In this document: piece after piece, positions 30,635 to 40,752 of the stretch | Layout of the letters: each line of letters opens with the position of its first letter | Position numbering within the stretch: position 1 is the stretch's first letter | DNA from: Hyaloraphidium curvatum | Lineage: Eukaryota > Monoblepharomycota > Hyaloraphidiomycetes > Hyaloraphidiales > Hyaloraphidiaceae | Direction of reading: 5' to 3' | Assembly: GCA_025558095.1 (NCBI GenBank) | Contig: JAIVFI010000006.1 | Span: 186,001 to 250,000 of the forward strand | Length of the DNA: 64,000 bases | Made by a program: the position numbers and the translations under genes | The notes under the pieces: model-generated | Seen by the model: the letters and a program-made list of their open reading frames with translations, nothing else | Told to the model about the DNA's origin: nothing | The model's database searches: none

Positions 30635-31900
30635 ATGGCGACCCCCACGACTGCCGGCCACAACCTGCGGCCCCGCCGGCCGCATGTGGCCACGGCGCCG
30701 CCGCCGGCGACTGCGCCCGTCGCTGCGTTGCCTGGCGTCGTACCCCCGGACTATCGGTCGGCGCTTGCCTCCCTCTCGACCCGGCTGGACGACCTCCGGG
30801 CCGACCTCGACGTCAGACACTCCCAGACGACGGCCCACTTGCACAAGGTCGAGCAGGCCGCCTTCTCCGCGGTCATGCCCATCCGCGCAGCCCTCGACGC
30901 ACTCCACCCGGTGCTCAACACCCTCGTCAATGTCGGCAACCTGGAGCAGCACGCTCTTGACCGCGTAACGGCGACGCTCGAGCAGCAAGAGGCCCGCCTG
31001 GACGCCCAGATCCGCCAGCAGCGTGACGAGCTCCAGGTGGTCCTCAGTGGCCGCCACCGCGAACTTGAGTTCGCCGTCACCGCCTTGCGCCGGACCGACG
31101 ACGCTCGTCTCGGTGCCATCGAGACGCAGCTCGACCGGCTTGCGTTGGTGCTCGAGGCTCAACGTCAGAACTTCAACGGCATTCTCCTGGTGGACGAAGC
31201 TACCATCGAGGAGTTGAGGGAGTTCGGCTCTTCCCTCGCCGGGCTGGTTGCTCAGACCGGGACCAACCTCGAAACCACCATCGAGACCGTCGTCGAGACC
31301 AATCTCGCCCGTCACAACAATGGCCCCATGGCGGAGTTTGCGGCCGACCTCAAGAGCGTCCTGGCGGCCCATCTGCAGCGATTTGGGTCGGAGCAGCACA
31401 AGCAGCTCATGCTTTCAGCTCAAGACGACACCACGCTCCTCACGGCCGGCCTGAACGCGCAGCGCGAGCACTTCACCAAGACCGCCGACGAGCAACGGGC
31501 CCTCCTGCGTCGCTTCCTCGGCAATCAAGTGGCTCCCCTGGCGGGGCAAACGACGCCCGCCGTGGTCACCTCCACGCCGGTCGGCCGCGTCAAGGACGAG
31601 GACCTCGTCACCTCCGACGATGAGGCTGGGGATATGCAACCTCCAGCTCCTCGCCCCGAGAGCGTGTCCAGCAGCGACGCCTCCTCCATCGTCTCGCAGG
31701 ACGACGGCCTCTTGGCCGCCCTGTACGACGACATCCCGGCCGCTCCCTACAAGTCGACCATGCCCCCGGTCTACACCCCCTCGGCCGCGGACGGCTCAGC
31801 CGTGCATGCCGCCTTCGCTCTCGGCTTTACCCGCCGGCTCCGCGCCCCGCCGCCGAGCGACGACGAGGCGGACGCCGACGTCGACTTTGAGGACGCCTAA
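30635..31900 (+). CDS. retrotransposon accessory coiled-coil protein
   Basis: A single exon of 421 residues from MATPTTAGHNLRPRR. A basic, Pro/Ala-rich head is followed by about 250 residues with coiled-coil character (LASLSTRLDDLRADLDVRHS, then ATLEQQEARLDAQIRQQRDE and onward). The acidic, Ser-rich tail has SDDEAGD and ends DDEADADVDFEDA. There is no signal peptide, membrane span or Cys cluster, so it is not a typical envelope protein despite its env-like position. It has its own upstream TATA-like box and 11-bp array and probably makes a separate transcript. It might be structural, a second nucleic-acid-binding protein or a regulator. No homologue is recognised. Confidence 0.65.
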   Translation: MATPTTAGHNLRPRRPHVATAPPPATAPVAALPGVVPPDYRSALASLSTRLDDLRADLDVRHSQTTAHLHKVEQAAFSAVMPIRAALDALHPVLNTLVNVGNLEQHALDRVTATLEQQEARLDAQIRQQRDELQVVLSGRHRELEFAVTALRRTDDARLGAIETQLDRLALVLEAQRQNFNGILLVDEATIEELREFGSSLAGLVAQTGTNLETTIETVVETNLARHNNGPMAEFAADLKSVLAAHLQRFGSEQHKQLMLSAQDDTTLLTAGLNAQREHFTKTADEQRALLRRFLGNQVAPLAGQTTPAVVTSTPVGRVKDEDLVTSDDEAGDMQPPAPRPESVSSSDASSIVSQDDGLLAALYDDIPAAPYKSTMPPVYTPSAADGSAVHAAFALGFTRRLRAPPPSDDEADADVDFEDA

Positions 31901-32030
31901 GCCACCCTTCGGCCCTACACTCTCCAACATCTGTTGTCTCCACCTCGGCCTTCAACATCTTCTACTGCAAGCATGACGTCACTCCGCGGAGGATCTTCGA
32001 TTTCGTGGCGCCGAGGGCGGCGCCTTCTTT

Positions 32031-32042
32031 TGGGTGGGGGCG
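32031..32042 (+). other. candidate polypurine tract
   Basis: A G-rich run (TGGGTGGGGGCG) directly precedes the 3' LTR, where the plus-strand primer of an LTR element lies. It is interrupted by pyrimidines, so the assignment rests mainly on position. Confidence 0.5.
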
Positions 32043-32518
32043 TGCGAAGGTACAGGACGTCTGACATTCGGACAAGGGTATTTTCATTTTCGGTTCGGAG
32101 GCGTGGAGGCGTCGGTCCTCGCGATCGACTCGTGATCGACTCGCGATCGACTCGCGAGTGACTCGCGAGTCACTCGCGAGCGACTCGCGAGCGACTCGCA
32201 AGTGACTCGGCACAGCCACCCTCCTGGGATATATAAAGAGCGGGACATGTAACAGTACAATCTTGATCGCCAGTTGACTCTACGTGCTCTCCGTGTCGTT
32301 CGACCACCGTGCGGAACCCCGCCCGGCCGGATCCTCGTTCTGAGAGCCCTTGGGACGCACCCCGGGAGACATCCCGTAACCTCTTTCCCCCGGCTACAGT
32401 CAAGTATCTTCAGCGCTGTTCGCTTATTCATATTCAGGGCCTATCCGACCCGAAGAGCCGAGCGGGATTCGCGCGCCGGGTTAGAGCTTCAGGCCCGGTT
32501 CCGACCCGGACCGTCGCA
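32043..32518 (+). repeat. 3' LTR
   Basis: A 476-bp copy of 21864-22339 with the same TG...CA ends, the same 11-bp array (32127-32209) and TATA box (32230-32237). It should supply transcript termination for the element. Its TATA box could also drive transcription outward, antisense to the host gene (inference). Confidence 0.95.
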
Positions 32519-32522
32519 GCTT
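32519..32522. repeat. target site duplication, right copy
   Basis: GCTT follows the terminal CA of the 3' LTR and matches 21860-21863. Confidence 0.8.
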
Positions 32523-34356
32523 GTCCTGCGAGCGTGCTCGATGTTATGTTGAGTTTGCTCCAAACGCGCTCCAGGACCTTCGAATCATGCAGCCTCAATG
32601 ATTCAAACAGTACGTCCCCATCAGCACCGGTTTCCCGGGCCCGCAGCAGCAGCTCCTTGAAAGCCGAGAAGTCCGCGTTGAACCTCTTGTCAAGCTGTTC
32701 CTCTTGGATCTGGTTCTTCGCCTTTGGAACAAGCACAACCAGCTTTTCGAGCAATCTGATCTGCGCTTCGGAAGCGGCATCAATGAATGTCCGATGCTTC
32801 TCCCGTCTGGAAGCCGAAGCACTCCTCAATGCCTTCCCACAGGCGTCAATCTCAAGCAGGAGTGCCAGGCACTTCTCCACAGGTTTAAGAAGCTTGTTCT
32901 CAGCGATTCCAACGGCGCGAAGCTTTATGTACCATAGATAAAGGTCTCGCAATGCGCTCTCCTCCCACTGCTGACGAGGACATACACGCTGCCCATCAAA
33001 ACGCCAGCTCAAAAGCCAGCTTCGCCAATCCTCTAGCGCAGGAAACGGCTCCTTTGCGCGAGCACCGCCTGTGGGGTCATGAAGACGCACAGGAGAGTTC
33101 ACTTTGGCAACTAAACCCCCTGCAGCACCCAGTCGAAAAAGGAAGTCGATGTCCTCGGCACACGTTAGGCCAGGAATGAAGTCCTTGCCACGTGTTAGTC
33201 CCGGACGCAGCAGAAACGCCTTGTAGACGTTGCTTGGCACCTTACGATTGCCTATCCATTCATGACCGGCTGGATGGTTGAAAGCAACTGGCGTCGTGCC
33301 CGGAGCCTTTTGCGATGTCTTGCAGAATCCGATCACAGCAGGCCGTACTCTGACGTTCGTCTCCCGCAGCCGGGCTGCGGCCTCGTCTGCAGTGGCCACC
33401 GCCTGTGCAACAGCATCCACAGCTGAGACCGGTTTCGCAAGCTTCTGCCAGGCACTTCCAGCGAGCTTCAAACCCTTCGACTCGTCCTTGTCGGGAATTC
33501 GGGAGAATGTGCAGTTGTCGTCCAGCATCCAATACTCTCTAGAAATTGTTGAGCACTGGGGTCGCTCGCATCTGAAGCACACCTACTTGAGCAGAACACC
33601 CCTTGGCCCGGAAGGAAGAATACCGTTCACCATGGCCCGGTGCAGTACGAACCGAGCATAGGCAATGCCGCGTCCATCGTGAGGTAGAACAGCGAAGGTC
33701 AAGTTGGGATACGCAGCCGCGTATTCGGCGTATTGAAGAGGCTCGACGACGACCACAGCGATCTGGTCCCGTGCAGTGACTCTAGCGTCCTTGCTGAGCT
33801 CCCGGAGCAAGGGCGCTTGATCGCTCCCAGCACGGCCCGCGCTCGGCACAAAAATTGGGATCCGCTCTGGACTCCTACGAGATCTTATCAAATCGAGAAG
33901 TTCCGCTGCTGCAGCGCCTTTGAATTCAACGATTTCAACCACGGCTTCATGAAGAGCATATGGAAGATTGGATATCGCGACATGGAACACGTCCTGATGT
34001 ACTGTGACCGGGAGTGGCGTGGGTGACAGGGCACCGGAACGCGCTGGATGTTCGCGGGGCTTGCTCGTGGAGTAGTAGCGCTGTTGAAGCGTCGTAGTGG
34101 TGCTGACCATCGAGCGCGTGCGACGCGCCACCGGCTGTTCGGGAGTGGGAGGCCGTGGCGTTTCGGCAGCGGGCACTCTAAGGCCACCGTCCGCGGCCAC
34201 GCCCGGGGGCGCCGCTGCGGCACGCTGGACATCAGACTTCTTCGGCTTCGGAGGCATCGTCGGCGTCCCGTCGGAATGGAGGTGCAAAATCTTTGGTAGG
34301 TCGTCGGAGGATGTTCCAAGTGATTGCGGCGAGAGTTCAGGGTCCTGCCGAATCAT
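32519..34356 (-). pseudogene. 5' part of TAGT/GREB1-like glycosyltransferase gene, split by retrotransposon
   Basis: Exon 1 is 34356-33587, a 48-nt intron follows (GTAGGT...TCTAG, 33586-33539), and exon 2 runs from 33538 to the insertion. With the 3' remnant (21863-21436) the undisrupted gene would encode about 721 residues. A Pro-rich basic N-terminus precedes a domain with IPIFVPSAGRAG, IAVVVVEPLQYAEYAAAYP, FAVLPHDGRGIAYARFVL and EYWMLDDNCTF. Then come VIGFCKTSQ and LTCAEDIDFLFRLGAAGG. This order is like the predicted TET/JBP-associated glycosyltransferases and GREB1: a GT-A fold with a WMLDDN metal motif and a late (E)D-ID motif. Such proteins are linked to glycosylation of oxidised bases (base-J type), but the family call is from memory of motifs only. 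Translation would now run into the LTR and stop. Confidence 0.62.
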
Positions 34357-34492
34357 GCCGCCGACAGTAGGGTCAGTCACGGACCATGGGTGTGCGCATC
34401 ATCATCATCATGTTGAAGACAAAGAAGACCAAGCTATGCAACAGTATCGCGCAACGGAATCGCGGAATCAAAGATCGTGCCCCCGGCACCCC

Positions 34493-37400
34493 TCAAGCCT
34501 CTGCCTCGTCGTTCAGATCCCTCCAGTCCGTATCCTCCACCCCCATCGCTCTCGCCCGTGCCTCGAGCTCCTCCATCTCCTCGTCCTCCTCCTCGTCCTC
34601 CCTCCTCTCCTCGCGGCAGTCGCACTTCGCCGCCTCGAGCATCCGCGCGCCGTGCACTCCGAGCAGCTCCAGGCACCGCGTGGCGGCCTCGCGCCGGGAA
34701 AACTTCTTACTGCGCGCCTTGGCGTGCGCGAGCTCGGCGTCGTGGTGCATCACGCGGCAGATGAAGTGCGTGGGGCTGCTGTCGAGGGTGCGCTCCTCGT
34801 CGACGATGTGCTCGTAACTGGGAAGCAGGATGCATTGAGAGGCCGAGTCCCTCGGTCAAGCGCACCATCGGACGACCCACGTGAACTTGAGCCCCCTGCA
34901 GCGCCTCGCCAGAAGGACCTGCACGACAAGCTGCACCGGGTGCCGCGGCGGCCTCCTCGGATCGATGTTCTTCTCCACCAACGGCAGCATGACCCTCTTG
35001 AACACCCTCTCCACCGCGCGCAGGCTGAACCCCGAGTCCAGGTACACCGCCCCCAGCATCGACTCGACGATGTCGGCCAGCGCCTTGGGCGCCTGCAGCG
35101 ACATCCACCTCAGCTTCGGGTCGGGGGCCAGGTGGCCGTACTGCGGGTCCCTCTTTTCCGGCAGCGGCTCGCGGCGCTCCAGCTGCTCCAGGTCGTCGCA
35201 GTAGTCCCCCACGGCGTGGAGCAGCGCGCCCGAGCCGTGGTCCAGGTGCACGTGCAGGCCGAGGCGGACGCAGAGCATGGCCAGGAAGTTGTTGCAGATG
35301 GCAACCTCGCGGAGAGCGGTGAGCGTGCCGGGGGTGGCGTGGGAAAAGTGCTCGAAGAGGAGCGAGGTGACCATGGTGCTGAGGATGGCGTCGCCGAGGA
35401 ACCTGAGGGGATCGGGTCAAGTCAGCTCAGTGTCCATGGCCTCGACCGATAGCGGACGCACTCGAGGCGCTCGTAGCTCCGGACCATGGTGTCGATGGCG
35501 CTCTCGTGCGTGAGCGCGGAGAGGCAGAGGAGCTTGGACCTGAAGGTGTACCCCAGGATGCTCTCGACCAACGGCACGCGCGAGAGCTTCGGGTGCTGGT
35601 CCGGCGAGTCGAGGTCGTACGGCGCGTCGAGCCCGCACTGCTGCAGCACAAACTCCTCGCTCAGATCCGTGGGCAGGGTCGCCTCGAGGTCGAAGACCCG
35701 GGCGAGGAACCTGTCCGCTCCGGCCTCGTCGCGCAGGTAACATGCTCCGACGACGGCCTCGACAGTGTCGGCCAGCGTCTTGATGGACAGGTTGACCTGC
35801 GTGTCCGCGTCCGGCTTGAGCTTGGGCGGTCTCCACTCCTTCCACTTCAGCGAGCACTTGCCCGCGGCGATCGACGCGGGCCACTGCGGATCCATCTGGA
35901 TGATCTTGCGCCCGAGGAAGGTGTTGGAGACGAGGAAGTTGCGCCTCCGCGTCAGCGATCCCTGCGCGTAGCCCCTGTCCTTGACGAACGTCCGCGTGGT
36001 GGTGAAGAACTTGATGTGGGCGTCGCCGAGGAACTCGAGCCGCTCGAGGTTGGACTCCTTGAGGCCCAGGAGGGAGCTCTTGGCCAGCGTCATGGCGGGA
36101 ACGAGCTCCTCGGGGCACTCGCGGAAGAAGAGCCCGTTTCGGTCGTTGAGCTCCCTCGCGAGCAGGTTGAGCTTGAGGAACTCGATGACCGACGGCACGA
36201 AGAAGGCGAAATCGACCAGTTCCTTCTCGAGCGGGTTGACCTTGAGGTACTGCGGGAAGACATAACGGTCCGACGAACGCTTGGCGCCCGCCATGCCCGG
36301 CTGCGGGAACGGACCGAAGGGCCTCGACGCGCGGTCGGGCTGCAGGTAGTCCAGCTTCCTTGGCAGCCGCTGGGCCAGGTAGACCGACTGGTTCGGGTCG
36401 ATCCTCTCGAGCGGGATGTTGTGCGACTTCATGTAGGCCGAGCAGACGCGCAGGTCGGGCTTGAACGGATCCAGCATCATGTGCGGCGTCAGGCGCTCGC
36501 AGCGGTACCGGTACAGGTACTTTTGCGGGTGCGTGCCGACGGTGTCCTCCAGGATGACGTCGCGGAGGTTCCTCAGGGCCTCGTACTCCATGTCCGACCT
36601 GCCCACGAGCTCCGAGACCAGGATAGGGTTGTTGGCGTATCCGAGGTGCATGCGCATCCTTTCGACGTCGATCCCGTCCCGGTGGTCGCTGGCAATGCAC
36701 ACGAGCAGGATGGCCGGGTCCTCCTGTGCGCTGTACACCGGCCTCGCGGGAACGGCCTCCCCATCGACCTCCATCGGGTCGCTCTGGGCTACGGGCCTCC
36801 GCTTGAGCACCGTGTTCCACACCAGCGCGCTCCACTGCATGAACATGTCGAGCTTCTCGGACGAGATCTCCTCGCTCCGCACGGTCTTGACGGAAAAGGG
36901 CTCCGTGTTCTCGCCGTCGACGAAGAGCGGGATTTTGACCTCGCGAGGGAACGCGTACCGGGTCAGCAAGCCGATGGTCTGCGCAGAGCCCTTCCTCTCG
37001 ATCACGTTCAGGTAGGTCATGTTCGTGCTCCCCGGAACGTGCGACCACGGAGTCGCCTGGGCCCAAAGCTTCGGCACGGCCGGGGCGATGAACCTCTCCT
37101 CTTCCTCCAGCTCCAAGAGGTCCTTGGGATCGGGATCCGGCTTGGGCGGCAGCAGGTTCTCGTCCAGATAGCCCAGATCCCGCAGCACCCTCAGGAGCGA
37201 CATGGCTGCCGCAGCCTTGGCGATGCTCCTGCTCCGGCGCTTGGCGCTGAACCACTGCCTCAAGGCCTCCGGTAGGTTGGTCGACGGAATCCTGACCGAG
37301 CACTCGTGCTCTTGTGCTTCGACAGGCTCGGTTCCGAAGCGGAAGAGCGGCCGAGGACTGTAGTAACGGTCGCCTCCCAAGCGCGCGCAAAAGAGCTCCA

Positions 37401-39394
37401 GACGTGCTACAGCCAGCGACAGCGGCAGGTACGCGCCCGTCTCGGGATTGTGCAAGACATCCGCGGGGTCGTGGAGGATCTGCATGTCGTCCTCGAGGAA
37501 TGGCGTGCCTTCTGCGAGCGACTTGTTGAACACGATCTCCTTGTTCTTCAGGTCGCTCAGCTGCTTGATGTCGTTCTCGTTCGCGTTCTCGGCAAACAAG
37601 AGGTACTGGGACCTCAGATGGCGAGCTCTGCCCCTGGACTGTATGTACGAGATCAGTGTCTTGGGCAGGTCGAATCTGGCGCGGGAGAGGACGGTAAGAA
37701 GACGAGCAGAGAAGCAAGAAGCAACCCGACGAACCGGATGACGAGCTGGCAGGGTTTGATGTCCAATCCTTCCTCAGCGACCGCAGTAGCAACGAGCGTC
37801 GTGATTTCTCCCTTTCGGAACTGTGGAACAATAAGCGGGCGGCAGGCCAAGATTCGCGCACATGCTTGCCTTCCGTATCATCTCGTTCTGAACCCTGTAG
37901 TCCATCGCTTGGCCGCGCGTGTTCTCCTCGAACGCACCGGCCGACCCGTGCCCGACAATGACCCCGACGGAGCTCCCAATCTCCCTTCTCAAGATTGCGG
38001 CAAGCGCCCACGCCGTGGCCCTTCGCTCCACGAAGATGATGCCGCAGTACTCGGGCTGCTGACGCAGCTCGACGAGCTGTTCCATGAGCTTCTGAACCTT
38101 CGGCGAATGTCGCAGGAAGTGAAGCGGCGTGGGCTCCCTCGCCGTCGGGCGAACCGAGTTGATCAGCTCATCCAGGAAAGGCTCGCTGGTTCGATTCCGG
38201 GCATAGTACCTCCTGATCCAGTTCTGGAGCTCCGGGAGCGACTCGCGGAGGTAGATGTCGGCAGCACGCGTCCCGAGGGCGACCATGATCTCGCGTGCAT
38301 CGGCAACAAGCTTGAGGAAGACCTTGGGCGGGTCCTCGACATTCGCGGCGGCGAAGCGCTGGCTGGCCAGATCCGCAGCCGCAATGAGCCGATCAAACAG
38401 AGGGAACGCGACCGACTCGTCGTATTTGTCGAACCAGACTAAGCGTTCCTTCGCGCGGGCCACGAAAGCTGCTATTTCGTTCTCGTCGCAGGTGATGATC
38501 TGGCAGTTGATGGCGCTCTGCAGCTGGCTGTGTTTCGTGTGATGTGCGGATAAGCATGCTGCGTCCAGGTTCGATAGTGTGCACTCACGTCAACCCGACT
38601 TGAATGTCCTGCTTGCCGACGATAGGGCTTGCGGTCATTCCGAAAACCTTCGGCCTCTCCTCGAGGGGCGTGGTGCGGTAATATGTGTCGAAGATCACGT
38701 TGTACGGATGCTTGCGCTTCGCGTGGTGGCATTCGTCCAGGATCAGAAGGGCGATGTCCTGCAAATGCGCGTCAAGAGTTGCCAACGAGTGACTCAGGCC
38801 CGGAACGTACCTTCATGCGAACAAAGCCGCAACTGATGATGTTGAGGAAGATGGCTGCGGTCATGCAGTGCACGTTGGTCTCCTCGAGGTTCGACTTCCA
38901 CCGCGGCCCGTTCCACGAGTCCACGTCCATCTCGCCGCAGTAGCTCTTCACGTGGGTATCGCAGTGGCGCCGGAGCACGTCGCTTTGCTGGAAGACCAGC
39001 GGAACCAGGTTGACGAGGAAGAAGACGAGCTTCGGTGCCGAAGGTTTGCTGCGAGCAATGTCGAGTGTGTGCTTCACCAGCAAACCTGCAGCGAACCAAG
39101 AGTTAGCTGAGTTGTCGGCATTATGGCGCGACGCGCGACCGTACAGCTGATCAACGTCTTGCCTGCTCCGGTAGGCAGCACCGCGACGACGTTGCTTGTT
39201 TTCGCAACCTCAAACACGTTGAGCTGGTACGCCCGAGGGTGAAGCCGAGCCTCTTCCTTGGCAATCACGAGCTTGGGTTGAGCAGGGGGCGCCGTATTCT
39301 CCTTGCTATCGACGTGCATGACCGCAGGAGCCGCGCTTTCCTTGCCGTCGACCTCCATCGGAGCCACGTCCGCGAACCTCTCGCCCAGGGCCAT
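34493..39394 (-). CDS. DCL: Dicer-like ribonuclease
   Basis: Eight exons: 39394-39145, 39085-38811, 38758-38589, 38527-37870, 37820-37735, 37675-35462, 35402-34881 and 34817-34493 (4500 nt, 1499 residues). The order is canonical. Helicase Walker A is [10 protein letters not shown] (about 71-80), DECH is in [10 protein letters not shown], and GMTASP follows. The C-terminal helicase has [12 protein letters not shown] and [11 protein letters not shown] dimerisation domain ends [10 protein letters not shown]. RNase IIIa has [14 protein letters not shown] and [13 protein letters not shown]; RNase IIIb has [13 protein letters not shown] and [14 protein letters not shown] dsRNA-binding tail contains [15 protein letters not shown]. 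All expected acidic catalytic residues are present. No clear PAZ domain is seen, as in many fungal Dicers. The intron at 37821-37869 is GC-AG. It should cut dsRNA into small RNAs for silencing. Confidence 0.93.
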
Positions 39395-39795
39395 CGCCGC
39401 CACACGCCGACCGGAAACTCCCCACCGTAGTAGAGAACCCAATCACATCAACAGTTTCCGACGCGTTCAGGGTTCAGAGACGCTCCGGCACGCCGCAAGC
39501 CGCGGGGGGACAGTGACGCCCCACCGCATCTCAGAAATCTCGGCGCGCGCGCGCTTTATGTTCGGGGCGCGTGAGGGATCAGTCGGCGGTCGGCCGAACG
39601 CGGACCCTGAACGGAGCATCTCGCTCCAGGAGGCAGCTCGCAGGTGGAGAACACCCGTTCTATTTCCTTTTTCTGTGTCAGAGTCGGAGCCAACGGCCAG
39701 CGGCTGCTCCGGCGGCCGCACTGGACAAAGCTTCTCAGTGGACTTGATCTCTTCCCTCTGACCCCTTGAGACGGAACCTTCGTCGCCTTGCTGGT
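39395..39795. promoter_or_regulatory. divergent promoter region, Dicer / proton channel
   Basis: About 400 bp lies between the divergent start codons. No clear TATA box is seen. The role is inferred from gene arrangement. Confidence 0.5.
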
Positions 39796-40696
39796 ATGGA
39801 GCTTTCCTCTGCAAACGGCCAGACTACGGTGGCGATGCAGCCGGGTGGCGTCGCTGGTGCACCGCGGGCTCTGGACTTCGACGCAAAGGCCCCAGCTCAA
39901 CGTCTAGACTTGAAAGCCGACGGACACCCGGATCCCCATTACATGTCGGGCGCAAAGCATGTCCAAACGCAACTGCTTCGTGGCCCAAACACGAAGCCGA
40001 CAGACACTTGGCGGGAATGGTTGGCCCACGTGTTTGAATCTCAACGATTCCACCTCGCCGTCATCTGCCTGACGATGGTGGATCTCTTGTTCATCGTAAC
40101 GGAGCTCATTATCGAGGTCCTTGCCTCGCACTCGGCATGTCAGCTGGAGTACGAAGAAGGGGAACCCCATGCGCACATCGAATACTCGCCCGGCGTCGAG
40201 ACCGCGCTCAACGTGCTCTTTTGGGCGTCGATCTCGATTCTCGTCACCTTCTGCATCGAACTTTGCCTGAAACTGGTTGTGTTTGGCCCCATGCATTTCA
40301 TCAAGCACCCCTTTGAGCTCTTTGACTTTATCGTTGTCGTGGTTTCGTTGACGTTGGATCTGGTGGGTGTCGCGCTTCGTGGGGGAGGGTCAGGCTTGAC
40401 CGAATTTGTCCATGCAGGTTTTCCACAGCCGCGAGGACGGTGTGGCGATCGAGGTCCTGATCGTCCTCCGTCTCTGGCGTCTCGTGAGAGTGTTCGACGG
40501 TGTGGCTGGGGAGGTGAAGGAGAATGGCGAGCTGCAGGCGCACCGATTCGAGCGAACGATCGAGAAGCTCGAAGCGGAACTTAAGCTGAAGGAGGCCGAA
40601 ATCGAGGAGCTCAAGTCCGGGCGGAAGTCGCACATTTCCGCCGAGAACGGCAACGCGGAGACCGCGGGGACTGGTGGTACGAATGGAAAGTCATAA
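39796..40696 (+). CDS. Hv1: Hv1-type voltage-gated proton channel
   Basis: Two exons, 39796-40362 and 40418-40696 (281 residues), are joined across a 55-nt GTGGGT...GCAG intron. A single voltage-sensor domain is visible. S1 is HLAVICLTMVDLLFIVTELI, with the Asp typical of proton selectivity. S2 has ASISILVTFCIELCLKLVV. S3 is ELFDFIVVVVSLTLDL. S4 is EVLIVLRLWRLVRVFDGV, with three Arg at three-residue spacing. A C-terminal coiled coil (ERTIEKLEAELKLKEAEIEE) should dimerise the channel. There is no pore domain, which separates it from Na/Ca channels. It conducts protons outward on depolarisation at plasma or internal membranes. The gene is divergent from the Dicer gene. Confidence 0.9.
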
Positions 40697-40752
40697 GGTT
40701 ACTGGCAGGGTAGCGGCTTCTATGTGTATGTGTCTCAATGTCGTTTCCATCT

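Larger units (their letters stand above)
21864..32518 (+). mobile_element. complete Ty3/Gypsy chromovirus with two extra genes
   Basis: A 10,655-bp element is bounded by 476-bp direct LTRs that start TG and end CA, flanked by GCTT target duplications. In order it contains the 5' LTR, a primer-binding-site candidate, gag, pol (protease, reverse transcriptase, RNase H, integrase, chromodomain-like tail), an antisense spliced gene, a sense coiled-coil gene, a G-rich tract and the 3' LTR. All reading frames are intact and the LTRs appear identical where compared, so the insertion looks recent and the element potentially autonomous. It lies antisense to the host gene it interrupts. Ordinary chromoviruses are 5-7 kb; the extra length here is mainly the 3.3 kb downstream of pol. 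Confidence 0.95.

Noticed and set aside
31962-32219. Small open frames within the LTRs
   Set aside because: They translate the 11-bp array (RESLASRSRV-type repeats) and occur identically in both LTRs. There is no evidence of coding.
35506-37275. Long plus-strand frame opposite the Dicer gene
   Set aside because: It is the mirror of GC-rich coding DNA and shows no domain, start context or splice support.
35417-38011. Very long alternative minus-strand frame over the Dicer gene
   Set aside because: Its translation is Arg/Pro/His-rich with no domains. The Dicer motifs lie in the other frame over the same bases.
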